Assembly: GCA_934486915.1 (NCBI GenBank)
Contig: CAKSRC010000006.1
Coordinates: 1 to 53,332 of the forward strand
Reading direction: 5' to 3'
Length of the DNA: 53,332 nucleotides
Origin: an uncultured Eubacteriales bacterium
GTDB taxonomy: Bacteria; Bacillota; Clostridia; Oscillospirales; Acutalibacteraceae
In this document: positions 26,337-34,989 of the stretch, in pieces
How positions within the stretch are numbered: position 1 is the first letter of the stretch
Layout: each line of letters begins with the position of its first letter
The notes under the pieces: generated by a model
The model's input: the letters and a program-made list of their open reading frames with translations, nothing else
Told to the model about the DNA's origin: nothing
Database searches by the model: none
Program-made: the position numbers and the translations under genes

Positions 26337-27089
26337 TTATTGATACTCAACAATATTTACCCATTTAAGCAAGAAGTCAAGTTCGCTTTCCTTACACTTA
26401 ATGGATTGAGATGCTGCAACAATTGGGAACCATTTTTGGACATATTGTTTTTCAGTGTTGGTTTTTTTACAAAATAGATCAAGATATTTATCCGCTATTT
26501 CTTCACTGTTATTTAAAAGAAATTTTAAATAGGTGATCGCAACGTCTGCGGAGGCATTACCTTGAGTAGCGTGAGACCAATCTATAATATATGCCCTATT
26601 ATCATTATCTGAAATGATAATATTACTTGGCATAAAGTCCCCGTGACAAACTTTATCGTGTTTTGGCATAGCCTTTAGCTTTGCACATAGCTCATATCGG
26701 CTTGTTTCGCCTATATTTGCTTGGTTTATTTTGCGATTTAGTTTATCTCTTAGTTTATTAAGAAGAGGGGCTTTGTGCTTGTGAACACTTATTTGAAGAT
26801 CAACAAATTGGTTTAAATAATAGTCAATGTTATTTGGATTTTCTTTCATTAAATCTAAAAGAGTTTTACCACTTATAAATTCTGAGGAAATAGCCCATTT
26901 TCCATCTATCATAGAAACTTGTTTAAGCTTAGGTATAGCGATACCGGTTTCTTCAACCCTTGCTTGGTTTAAAGCTTCGTTTAAGATATCAGATTTAGAA
27001 AAATTTTCATCGAAAATTTTTACAGCGGTATCACCGTCACGATAAACCTTTTTATTATCTCTAGATGCAACGACATTACTTAAATTCAT
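26337..27089 (-). CDS. Aminoglycoside phosphotransferase (APH)-like kinase
   Basis: A 250-residue protein of the APH/choline-kinase superfamily. The catalytic loop is VCHGDFMPSNII (HGDxxxxN) and the metal-binding motif is YIIDWSHAT. The N-terminal lobe contains DTAVKIF with the probable ATP-binding lysine. It most resembles small-molecule or unknown-substrate APH families rather than a drug-resistance enzyme, and nothing in the context suggests resistance. Only 14 bases separate it from adhE upstream, so the two are probably cotranscribed; the functional link is unexplained. Start ATG follows AAAGGAGGA. Confidence 0.82.
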   Translation of the reverse strand: MNLSNVVASRDNKKVYRDGDTAVKIFDENFSKSDILNEALNQARVEETGIAIPKLKQVSMIDGKWAISSEFISGKTLLDLMKENPNNIDYYLNQFVDLQISVHKHKAPLLNKLRDKLNRKINQANIGETSRYELCAKLKAMPKHDKVCHGDFMPSNIIISDNDNRAYIIDWSHATQGNASADVAITYLKFLLNNSEEIADKYLDLFCKKTNTEKQYVQKWFPIVAASQSIKCKESELDFLLKWVNIVEYQ

Positions 27090-27103
27090 TTTAGTTCCTC
27101 CTT

Positions 27104-29710
27104 TTATTTACCGTAGTAAGCATTTAAATACATTTGTTTAATTTCACTTATTAATGGGTAACGTGGGTTAGCGCCGGTACATTGATCGTCAAAAGCTTGA
27201 GTACACATATCATCGAGGCGGTCTAAGAAATCTTTTTCATCTATACCATATTCTTTAATGGACTTTTTAATTCCTATTCTTTCTTTAAGTTCATTTAAGG
27301 CTTTAATTAGATTTTCAAGTTTTTCTTCGTTAGTTTTTCCGCCAAGACATAGGTAATCTGCAACCTCTGCGTATCTTTCCATAGTATGCGGATGATCATA
27401 TTGAGGGAAGGTACCCATTTTTCTTGGTGTTTCATTTGCATTAAATCTTAGAACTTCTTCGAGCATTAAAGCATTAGCTATACCGTGGGGTAGGTGATGG
27501 AAAGCACCCAATTTATGAGCCATAGAGTGGCATACACCTAAGAATGCGTTAGCAAATGCCATACCTGCCATAGTAGCTGCATTAGCCATTTTTTCTCTTG
27601 CTTTAATATCTGTTTGGCCATTATCGTATGCACGAGGCAAGTACTCAAATATAACCTTTAGAGCTTTTAATGCAAGTCCGTCTGTATAGTCTGTTGCGAG
27701 CATTGATGCATAAGCTTCAAGACAATGGCTTACTGCGTCTATACCGGAAGCGGCTGTTAGGCCTTTAGGAGCTGACATATGGAAGTCAGTATCAACAATA
27801 GCCATGTTTGGCATAAGCTCATAGTCTGCCAATGGATATTTTACGCCTGATTTTTCATCAGTAATAACTGCAAAAGGAGTAACCTCTGAACCTGTACCTG
27901 CGGAAGTTGGGATAGCAATAAAGTAAGCTTTTTCACCCATTTTAGGGAATGTGTAGATACGTTTTCTGATATCGGAGAAACGCATAGCCATATCCATGAA
28001 ATCTACTTCAGGATGTTCATACATAACCCACATTATTTTTGCAGCGTCCATAGCGGAACCGCCTCCTAGTGCAATTATGCAGTCAGGATTGAAGGCACGC
28101 ATTCGTTTGGTTCCTTCTTTTGCGCAAGCAAGTGTTGGATCCGGAGCAACATCAAAGAATACGGAATGTTCAATACCCATTTCATCTAATTTATTTGTGA
28201 TAGGTCTTGTGTAACCATTATTATATAAGAATTGGTCAGTAACTATAAATGCTTTCTTTTTGCCCATAACATTTTTTAATTCATCTAGTGCTACAGGTAA
28301 GCAGCCTTTTTTAATATATACTTTTTCAGGGGATCTAAACCACAACATATTTTCCCTTCTTTCGGCAACGGTTTTAATATTTATAAGATGTTTAACCCCA
28401 ACATTTTCTGAAACAGAGTTTCCACCCCAAGAACCGCATCCAAGGGTTAGTGATGGAGCAAGTTTAAAGTTATATAAATCCCCGATGCCGCCTTGAGAAG
28501 CAGGTGTATTTACTATAATACGGCAAGTTTTCATACGTGATATAAACTTATTTAATTTTTCTTTTTCAGTTGTTTCATTTAAATAAATTGATGAGGTATG
28601 ACCATAACCGCCGTCTGCTATAAGGTGTTCAGCTTTTTCTATAGCTTCGTCAAAACTATTTACGCGGTACATTGCAAGTACAGGGGATAGTTTTTCGTGA
28701 GCAAATTCTTCGGATATATCTACGCTCTCAACTTCACCTATTAAGATTTTAGTATACTCAGGTACATTAACACCTGCAAGTTCAGCGATTTTATGAGCGG
28801 ATTGACCAACAATTTTAGCATTAAGTGCATTGTTGATAATTATTGTTTTTCTAACTTTTTCAGTTTCTTCCGGAGATAGGAAATAACATCCTCTTGAAGC
28901 AAATTCCTTTTTTACTTGAGTATATATACTGTCAAGTACAATTACGGATTGTTCAGAAGCACATATCATTCCGTTATCAAAGGTTTTAGAATGGATAATA
29001 GAGTTGACAGCCAATAATATATCGGCACTCTCATCTATTATAGCAGGAGTATTTCCCGCACCAACGCCAAGAGCCGGTTTGCCACTTGAATAAGCTGCTT
29101 TTACCATTCCGGGACCTCCGGTTGCAAGTATGGTATCAGCTTCTTGCATTAGTAAATTTGTCATCTCTAAGCTTGGTGCATCTATCCAGCTTATAATACC
29201 TTCAGGTGCACCTGCTTTTACAGCTGCTTCAAGAACTATTTTTGCAGCTGCAATTGTAGAACCTTTAGCTCTTGGGTGAGGGGAGATAATGATACCGTTT
29301 CTTGTTTTAAGTGATATTAAACACTTAAAGATTGCAGTTGAAGTTGGGTTAGTAGTTGGTATAACTGCAGCAATTACGCCTATAGGTTCTGCTATTTTTT
29401 TCATTCCATAAGCAGTATCTTCCTCAATAACCCCACAAGTTTTAACATTTTTATAAGCGTTATAGATATACTCGGCAGCATAATGATTTTTAATGACCTT
29501 GTCTTCTACAACACCCATACCTGTTTCCTCTACGGCTAATTGTGCAAGAGGTATTCTTGCTTGGTTAGCAGCAGTAGCAGCAGCTAGAAATATTTTATCT
29601 ACTTGCTCTTGAGAATAGGTTGCAAATTTTTGTTGAGCCTCTCTAACGCTATTTACTGCGGATTCTAAAGACTCGACACTATCAACAATATCGTGAATTT
29701 TCAATTCCAT
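27104..29710 (-). CDS. adhE: Bifunctional acetaldehyde-CoA/alcohol dehydrogenase
   Basis: An 868-residue AdhE that reduces acetyl-CoA to acetaldehyde and then to ethanol, oxidising two NADH. Residues 1-440 are the aldehyde dehydrogenase half, with catalytic Cys250 in GMICASEQ. Residues 455-868 are the iron-dependent alcohol dehydrogenase half, with GGGSAMDAAK for cofactor binding and the metal histidines in VCHSMAHKLG and HHLPHG. Two in-frame ATGs exist; the one at 29716 is a single base from AAGGAG, so 29710 with 7-base spacing is preferred. It is followed by an APH-like kinase gene in the same transcription unit. Confidence 0.98.
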   Translation of the reverse strand: MELKIHDIVDSVESLESAVNSVREAQQKFATYSQEQVDKIFLAAATAANQARIPLAQLAVEETGMGVVEDKVIKNHYAAEYIYNAYKNVKTCGVIEEDTAYGMKKIAEPIGVIAAVIPTTNPTSTAIFKCLISLKTRNGIIISPHPRAKGSTIAAAKIVLEAAVKAGAPEGIISWIDAPSLEMTNLLMQEADTILATGGPGMVKAAYSSGKPALGVGAGNTPAIIDESADILLAVNSIIHSKTFDNGMICASEQSVIVLDSIYTQVKKEFASRGCYFLSPEETEKVRKTIIINNALNAKIVGQSAHKIAELAGVNVPEYTKILIGEVESVDISEEFAHEKLSPVLAMYRVNSFDEAIEKAEHLIADGGYGHTSSIYLNETTEKEKLNKFISRMKTCRIIVNTPASQGGIGDLYNFKLAPSLTLGCGSWGGNSVSENVGVKHLINIKTVAERRENMLWFRSPEKVYIKKGCLPVALDELKNVMGKKKAFIVTDQFLYNNGYTRPITNKLDEMGIEHSVFFDVAPDPTLACAKEGTKRMRAFNPDCIIALGGGSAMDAAKIMWVMYEHPEVDFMDMAMRFSDIRKRIYTFPKMGEKAYFIAIPTSAGTGSEVTPFAVITDEKSGVKYPLADYELMPNMAIVDTDFHMSAPKGLTAASGIDAVSHCLEAYASMLATDYTDGLALKALKVIFEYLPRAYDNGQTDIKAREKMANAATMAGMAFANAFLGVCHSMAHKLGAFHHLPHGIANALMLEEVLRFNANETPRKMGTFPQYDHPHTMERYAEVADYLCLGGKTNEEKLENLIKALNELKERIGIKKSIKEYGIDEKDFLDRLDDMCTQAFDDQCTGANPRYPLISEIKQMYLNAYYGK

Positions 29711-29826
29711 TAACATTCTCCTTTATTTATTGATATTTAAGGTTATTACATTTAAAATGATTTAAATGCAACCTTAGTTATAAGCAAAAGTTTTATATAT
29801 AATGTGTATAAATAAGCCACTAATTA

Positions 29827-29855
29827 ATAATACCATATTTAGTTTAATTATTCAA
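29827..29855 (-). promoter_or_regulatory. Probable promoter of adhE
   Basis: On the minus strand TTGAAT (29855-29850), a 17-base spacer and TATTAT (29832-29827) precede adhE by a 117-base leader. No clear Rex operator (TTGT...ACAA type) is visible next to it. Confidence 0.45.
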
Positions 29856-29895
29856 TATTTACGATATTAATGTGTTTTAAAGTAATAGCAAAAGA

Positions 29896-29921
29896 GTGTA
29901 AGCCGGGCTATGAGCTTACAC
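29896..29921 (-). terminator. Intrinsic terminator of the M23 peptidase gene
   Basis: GTGTAAGC pairs with GCTTACAC around a 10-base loop. Read on the minus strand it is followed by TCTTTTG, and it lies 33 bases after the stop of the M23 gene. Confidence 0.6.
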
Positions 29922-29953
29922 ACTTTATAGTTTTACAAAGTTTTTGATATATA

Positions 29954-30664
29954 TTAAGATTGAGCTTCTTTTAATATTGACATAGGATCAACCCAATCAT
30001 CGCCGCTTTTTATTGCTAGATGAAGATGATAACCGTCACTTATTTCGGATGGAACATCATTTATACAACCAATATCATCGCCGGCTGAGACTCTTTGTCC
30101 TTTTTCTACTGATACTGTATCACCAAGACCTGAATAATATGCAGTGTATCCTGCATCATGAGTTATTGCCACAGTCATACCAAGTGTAGGATCATTATAG
30201 ACATCTGCTACCTCTCCGCTGTTCATGGCCTTTACGGTACTGCCTTGTTCTGCTGCAAAGTCTGTAGCGTTGTGTACTCTCCAATCGGATAGTGTCCTTG
30301 AAAAGACCGGATTGCTGTTGCTATATCCCTTAACTACATTGTTTGATACGGGATATATAACAAGACTGTCCTGCTGCTCTGTATTTGTAACAGCTGCCTT
30401 ATTGGGTGTTTCCTCTTTTTCTTCTTTTTCCTCTTTGATGCCGCTTAAAGTATTGCCGGCTTGTTTATCTTCTGCAGATGGAGCATCTTTTTTTGCCTGA
30501 TTGGCTATTTCACTTGGATTGGGTTCCATAAAGTTTACCACACTGTTATAAGTCATCCAGGCTGCTGCACCGATTGCTACCAAACAAATACCAAGCGCAA
30601 TGTAAAATCCTTTATTGATAGGTTTTTTGTTTTGCACGCTTTCCTTAAATCTTTTATTGCTCAT
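29954..30664 (-). CDS. Membrane-anchored M23 (LytM) peptidase, SpoIIQ-like
   Basis: A 236-residue protein with a short cytoplasmic N terminus, one membrane helix (about 19-41), a Lys/Glu-rich linker and a C-terminal LytM domain (about 120-225). The zinc ligands of M23 are present: HNATD (His and Asp) and HLHLA (HxH). Domain layout and length resemble SpoIIQ, the forespore membrane protein of the engulfment channel; many clostridial SpoIIQs keep an intact zinc site as here. The assignment to SpoIIQ is inference, and a vegetative cell-wall endopeptidase is the alternative. Start ATG follows GGAGGT. It diverges from the LexA-like gene. Confidence 0.8.
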   Translation of the reverse strand: MSNKRFKESVQNKKPINKGFYIALGICLVAIGAAAWMTYNSVVNFMEPNPSEIANQAKKDAPSAEDKQAGNTLSGIKEEKEEKEETPNKAAVTNTEQQDSLVIYPVSNNVVKGYSNSNPVFSRTLSDWRVHNATDFAAEQGSTVKAMNSGEVADVYNDPTLGMTVAITHDAGYTAYYSGLGDTVSVEKGQRVSAGDDIGCINDVPSEISDGYHLHLAIKSGDDWVDPMSILKEAQS

Positions 30665-30677
30665 GCTTTCAGCACCT

Positions 30678-30693
30678 CCAACTATATTGTTGG
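30678..30693. promoter_or_regulatory. Palindrome in the M23/LexA divergent region
   Basis: CCAAC-N6-GTTGG is a perfect 5-bp half-site palindrome overlapping the ribosome site of the M23 gene. It differs from the usual Firmicute LexA box (GAAC-N4-GTTC), which I do not find in this region. It may be an operator or an RNA hairpin masking the ribosome site. Confidence 0.35.
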
Positions 30694-30827
30694 CAGAGTA
30701 TAATGGAAATATGCCATAAAATGAAAATTTTTTATGAGCAAATAAAATTGTGGTAAAGACTTGAAATTATATATAATTTGTAATATCATATATTTAACAA
30801 AAAAGATTAATAGTATAAGGAGGAATT

Positions 30828-31430
30828 ATGGAAAAGCTTACGAAGAACCAAGAGAAAATTTTATCTTATCTTAGGGAATGTGCTCAAAAAGGATTACCTC
30901 CGTCTGTTAGGGAAATTTGTAATGCCACGGGGCTTAAATCTACTTCGACCGTTCATGCACATCTAAAGACTCTTGAAAAGAAGGGCTATATTGCGAGAGA
31001 TACGGGACTTAATAGAGCTATACATATTTTTGGATGCAGGAGCATCCAGGTCCCTGTTGTTAAAAATTTTAGAAAGGGAACTTCTATATTTACATCTTCT
31101 GATATAGAAAGGTACATATCATATGCTACATTGTCGGATATAGAGGGCGAATTATTTGCATTTTATATTTTAGACGACAGTATGGAGGATTCTGCCATTT
31201 TAGCTAATGATATAATAATATCGAGCAAAAAGATCGATGATATAAAGTCAGGGGATATAGTTGTTGCGCTTTATAAACTAAAGCCTATTGTTAGATATTA
31301 TCTTGAAAAAGACGATTACAAGGGTTTAATTTCAGAAAACATGTCATATTCTCCAATAGAACTCGGAGACTCTGTTTGCATTATAGGTAAGGTAATATCA
31401 GTTGTTAGGTACTTACAAAATAATTCTTGA
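30828..31430 (+). CDS. lexA: LexA-like repressor lacking the self-cleavage site and catalytic lysine
   Basis: A 200-residue protein of LexA length and domain order. Residues 1-65 are the winged HTH with the LexA hallmark PPSVREICNATGLKSTSTVH. Residues 75-200 form the S24-type domain. The nucleophile Ser118 is kept (DDSMEDS). However, the Ala-Gly cleavage bond expected in VPxVxxVAAG is Lys83-Gly84 here (VPVVKNFRKG), and the general-base lysine of the canonical TVKR motif is Arg156 (IVRYY). Self-cleavage after RecA activation is therefore unlikely. It may be a constitutive or ligand-controlled repressor, or the genome may hold a second, active LexA. Its end overlaps convergent hemW by 18 bases. 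Start ATG follows AAGGAGG. Confidence 0.85.
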   Translation: MEKLTKNQEKILSYLRECAQKGLPPSVREICNATGLKSTSTVHAHLKTLEKKGYIARDTGLNRAIHIFGCRSIQVPVVKNFRKGTSIFTSSDIERYISYATLSDIEGELFAFYILDDSMEDSAILANDIIISSKKIDDIKSGDIVVALYKLKPIVRYYLEKDDYKGLISENMSYSPIELGDSVCIIGKVISVVRYLQNNS

Positions 31431-32516
31431 TATAAGTTCGTTTGACACTAAAAAACCATTGGTCGAAAGGGCAATACTGCCATTTTCGACCCTTACAAGT
31501 CCGGTGGCTTTGAGTTTATCGGCATTTTCATAGAATTGTTTAGGAATATGCATCTTAAATTTCTCATAAAAATCTTTTTCAATAAGTCCTTGCTTTAATC
31601 TCAGTCTAAGCATTGCATATTCCTCAATACTTCCGCCACTGCCGTCTGCTATTGGTTCATTATTATCTAAATATGATTTTAAGGAACGCTTAAAGTAAAA
31701 ACGTTTATTGTTTATAAAGGAGTGTGCAGATGGGCCAAATCCCAAATATTCATCAGTATTCCAGTATTTTAAATTATGGATACTTTCTTTTCCTTTTTTT
31801 GAAAAATTAGAAATTTCATATTGATTAAAGCCAGCTTTTTCAAGTTCGGCTACAGTAAAGAGATAAAGCTCACTTGTTTCGTCATCATTAGGCAAGCAAA
31901 GTGAGTTTCTTTTTTTATAAAAAACAGTTTCTTCCTCAATTTTTAAAATATATGCAGAGATGTGTGATATATTTTGGTTTAAGCAAAAGTCAATAGAGGC
32001 TTTAAGGCTTTCTTCGGTTTGGTTTGGTATAGCAATCATTAAGTCTAATGATATGTTGTTAAAGCCGGCACTTTTTGCAATTGAAATTGTAGATTGGGCA
32101 TCACTTGCGGTGTGACGTCTGCCTAAAAGTTTTAGTTCGCTGTCTAAAGCTGATTGTAAACCGATAGAGAGCCTATTAAATCCACTGTTTCTTAATAATT
32201 CAAAGTCTAGAGTGTCGGCCCTTGTAGGGTTTGCTTCTAAGGTTATCTCAGGATTTTTAAGGTTATAGCATGATTTCATTGTATTTAAAATAAATGATAA
32301 ATTTTTGCTTCCCAATAGACTTGGAGTACCGCCGCCAAAATATATTGTATCTATATAATAATCTTTAAAGTTTGAGGACTGACTTTTTAAGTCTGATATT
32401 AATTTTTGTACATATAAATTAATAGTATACTCATTTTCCTTTTTTGAATAAAAGTCGCAATAATAGCACTTGCCATCACAAAATGGAACGTGAATATAGA
32501 TACCTAATGGTTTCAT
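31413..32516 (-). CDS. hemW: HemW-like radical SAM protein (heme chaperone/CPO-III-like)
   Basis: A 367-residue protein of the HemN/HemW family. The radical SAM motif near the N terminus is CDGKCYYCDFYSK (CX3CX2C), and the further family motifs YFGGGTPSLL, EANPTRAD, GLQSALDSELKLLGR and YEISNFSKKG are visible. Most Firmicute proteins of this length are HemW, a heme-insertion chaperone, rather than true coproporphyrinogen dehydrogenase. It is last in an operon ogg - two unknown genes - hemW. Start ATG follows AAGGAG at 8 bases. Confidence 0.93.
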   Translation of the reverse strand: MKPLGIYIHVPFCDGKCYYCDFYSKKENEYTINLYVQKLISDLKSQSSNFKDYYIDTIYFGGGTPSLLGSKNLSFILNTMKSCYNLKNPEITLEANPTRADTLDFELLRNSGFNRLSIGLQSALDSELKLLGRRHTASDAQSTISIAKSAGFNNISLDLMIAIPNQTEESLKASIDFCLNQNISHISAYILKIEEETVFYKKRNSLCLPNDDETSELYLFTVAELEKAGFNQYEISNFSKKGKESIHNLKYWNTDEYLGFGPSAHSFINNKRFYFKRSLKSYLDNNEPIADGSGGSIEEYAMLRLRLKQGLIEKDFYEKFKMHIPKQFYENADKLKATGLVRVENGSIALSTNGFLVSNELISRIIL

Positions 32517-32548
32517 ATAGGGGTCTCCTTATATATAACTTATAGTGG

Positions 32549-32941
32549 TTATTTATTTTTTTTGATAAGGTTTGCATACTCCGTTGGGCTGCAGCACCTG
32601 ATCTCCCATTCTCCATCTTGCATGCTTGGAGGATATATTATGCTTGCGGGGGTGGTTGGTGTATTTAAATTTGGAGTTTTTCGTATGGAAGTACTTGCTA
32701 TTGGAGATTCAAATGGTGCAGGAAGATAAGAAAAAGAAATTTCCTGGGGGCTTTTCGGGGAATATGAGACTTTAGGCGGCATTTCTTGATTTATCTTTGG
32801 ACTTTGTGCTATGGGGGAGGCAAAACTCGTATTAAGAGGGGGAGGAGTAAGCGGGATATTACTTGGGCTTGAGATTATGCTGCTAAAACCTGGTGATAAG
32901 CGCTTTTTCTTATTCTTATCTTTATTTATTTTCTTTCTCAT
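32549..32941 (-). CDS. Unknown small proline/serine-rich protein
   Basis: A 130-residue protein with a very basic start (MRKKINKDKNKKKRLSPG), a disordered Pro/Ser/Thr-rich middle (about residues 17-105) and a short conserved-looking end (GEWEIRCCSPTEYANLIKK). There is no signal peptide or membrane helix. It starts 17 bases after the stop of the upstream unknown gene, which is also rich in Thr/Pro at its N-terminal part, so the two may work together. A ribosome site (AAAGAGG) precedes the ATG. I do not recognise it; intact frame and operon position support that it is expressed. Confidence 0.6.
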   Translation of the reverse strand: MRKKINKDKNKKKRLSPGFSSIISSPSNIPLTPPPLNTSFASPIAQSPKINQEMPPKVSYSPKSPQEISFSYLPAPFESPIASTSIRKTPNLNTPTTPASIIYPPSMQDGEWEIRCCSPTEYANLIKKNK

Positions 32942-32958
32942 TTATAAAACCTCTTTCA

Positions 32959-33909
32959 TTATTGAGTGTAACAGTCCCTGAAGGTGGGAGGTGAAACTAA
33001 TGGTACATCGTTAGCATTATCCGGAAAATCTAGTACTTGAGGGCTAAAGTAAACTGCTAATTCATCTGAAATATGCATCATCATTCTTGCTATTATGGCG
33101 CCGTATTTTTGCATTTGTTGGTATAGTTCTTTATTAATTACATCAGAGAAATTACACCCACGGCTCACTATGGTTCTTAGTAAAGCCCTTTCTAGTGCCC
33201 CGCCGCAATAGTTTCTGTTTTGGGATGGCTCACTTACCATTAATATTGCGGATAATACTTTTGCACAGATTAATTCAGCCGCACTAAGATTATCTATGTA
33301 TTCAACTGGCTCAATTTGTACATCGCTAAAATCCTTAAAGTTATCTATAGCCGAAGTTTCAAGATATTTTAATATATCTTTAGCAATTTCCTTGGAATAA
33401 TCGGATCTATCGAGAATTCGTAAAATACTTTTGTAAGAAGAATATATGCCTCCATGAATAAATTTGTCAACAGAACGTCTATTATGCTTATAAGAAACTG
33501 TAACGGAACCGAAGGGTGTGGGAACTTTTTCAATTTTCTTGCCTTTACCGGTATAAGATGAGAGTTGCTGGGCTAAATATTTATATTTTGCAGTTTCCTC
33601 ACGTGCAATTTGAATATTCCTGGCAAGTTCTATTAGATAATCCCCTGTTTTGTATACTCCTTTAAATAAATCATTTTGAAATTTTATTTTTTCTACTGGT
33701 GTGGATGGATTATCCTGTGAGTTAGATGCAATTATTGGTGTTGAGGTTGGTGTTGGGTTTTCATTTTGTCGATCAGTTGAATAAGATTGGTTATCTAGAA
33801 AGTTTTTTGCACTAAATCGCGAGTTGCTTGATATTCTATGATAATTTTTGACATTGATTCTGTATCTTGGTTTTGTTCTTTTTTGATTTGAGTGATGTAA
33901 TCTTGACAA
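32959..33909 (-). CDS. Unknown protein with basic, disordered N terminus
   Basis: A 316-residue protein. Residues 1-50 are rich in Arg/Lys/Asn/Ser, residues 50-72 are a Thr/Pro/Ser linker (NPTPTSTPIIASNS) and residues 75-300 look like a mostly helical globular domain containing KVPTPFGSVTVSYKHNRRS, DNLSAAELICAKVLSAI and CGGALERALLRTIVSRG. There is no signal peptide or obvious catalytic motif. The TTG start follows AAGGAA and lies only 5 bases after the ogg stop, so it is translated as part of the ogg operon. I do not recognise the family. The basic N terminus could bind nucleic acid, but that is speculation. Confidence 0.65.
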   Translation of the reverse strand: MSRLHHSNQKRTKPRYRINVKNYHRISSNSRFSAKNFLDNQSYSTDRQNENPTPTSTPIIASNSQDNPSTPVEKIKFQNDLFKGVYKTGDYLIELARNIQIAREETAKYKYLAQQLSSYTGKGKKIEKVPTPFGSVTVSYKHNRRSVDKFIHGGIYSSYKSILRILDRSDYSKEIAKDILKYLETSAIDNFKDFSDVQIEPVEYIDNLSAAELICAKVLSAILMVSEPSQNRNYCGGALERALLRTIVSRGCNFSDVINKELYQQMQKYGAIIARMMMHISDELAVYFSPQVLDFPDNANDVPLVSPPTFRDCYTQ

Positions 33910-33914
33910 TGTAT

Positions 33915-34769
33915 TTATTGTTCCTTTTTGAGTTTATTAAATAGTTTTGGGTGCATACGGCTGTAATGAAAAATATATTGTTGTGCAATACCTGCATATT
34001 TTCCAAAATCATCTATACTCATGTCACTAAATAAATACTTCATTGCTCGTTTCATCCATACATCAAGGGGAAAAGCCTCGAGCCTATGCATGCCGTATAG
34101 TAAAGTACACTCAGCCACCTTAGGGCCAACACCTTTTATTTTCATAAGCTCATTTCTGGCCTCATTAAGGGGCAAAGTTTTTATTTGTTCCAATGATATT
34201 TCGGATGAAGCTACTTTTTTAGCGGCATCTAATATATATTTATCTCGAAACCCGCACTTTAAGGCGGATAAATCACCGATAGAAAGAGTAGATAAAGTTT
34301 CGGCTGAAGGGAATGAATAAAAATCATCTTCGATCTTATCGCCAAAATTTTTGCATAGACATTCTATTATTCCTTTAATTCTTTTTATATTGTTGTTTTG
34401 AGATATGATAAATGAGCATAAGGCTTCCCAAGAATCCTGCTTTAGTATTCTTATCCCGGGGGCAAACTTGCAAGCCTCGTTTAAAATCGGATGAATTAAG
34501 GAAAGTTCTTTATTTATAGTATTATAGTCAAGATCTAGATCGAAAAAGTCATTCCAATAAGTATCTATATCTTCTTGGGATGTATTAAATAAAACGAGAT
34601 TTTCCCCATTTGTACATAATTTTAGGACTTTTCCAAAGGCTACACCACAAAATATACCGTCGTGAATTTCGTTAAAGCGGAAGCACTGGCCACAATTAAA
34701 TGTTTCATTTAAATTTATAGGTGAATTAAGTTTGATTTCTATCTTGTTAATAAATCTACTGTTTTTCAA
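33915..34769 (-). CDS. ogg: 8-oxoguanine DNA glycosylase (Ogg)
   Basis: A 284-residue DNA glycosylase/AP lyase that removes 8-oxoguanine. The N-terminal OGG domain shows NLNETFNCGQCFRF. The helix-hairpin-helix GPD region shows SFIISQNNNIKRI, IKGVGPKVAECTL and FPLDVWMKRAM; Lys217 is the Schiff-base lysine and Asp236 the catalytic aspartate, matching Lys249 and Asp268 of human OGG1. The TTG start follows AGGTGAGA. It is first in a four-gene operon with two unknown genes and hemW. Confidence 0.93.
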   Translation of the reverse strand: MKNSRFINKIEIKLNSPINLNETFNCGQCFRFNEIHDGIFCGVAFGKVLKLCTNGENLVLFNTSQEDIDTYWNDFFDLDLDYNTINKELSLIHPILNEACKFAPGIRILKQDSWEALCSFIISQNNNIKRIKGIIECLCKNFGDKIEDDFYSFPSAETLSTLSIGDLSALKCGFRDKYILDAAKKVASSEISLEQIKTLPLNEARNELMKIKGVGPKVAECTLLYGMHRLEAFPLDVWMKRAMKYLFSDMSIDDFGKYAGIAQQYIFHYSRMHPKLFNKLKKEQ

Positions 34770-34989
34770 TTAAATCTCACCTGCGATTGTATTTTATATG
34801 AATTAAATTAGTAATTTTCTAATATAATCCTTATTATTCTACTGTATTATACCTAGAGTGTCAAGAAATAAATTAAGATATTTTAAAAGGTAAAATATCT
34901 AAGAATTGCTTGTACTTTAGGGCGATATAAGCTATAACTTGCCGAATTATTTTATATTTAAACCATTGAATTTTATTGGAGGATTTAAA

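Noticed and set aside
26337..27089. Antibiotic-resistance aminoglycoside kinase
   Set aside because: It has the APH fold motifs but sits in the adhE unit with no mobile or resistance context; the substrate is unknown.
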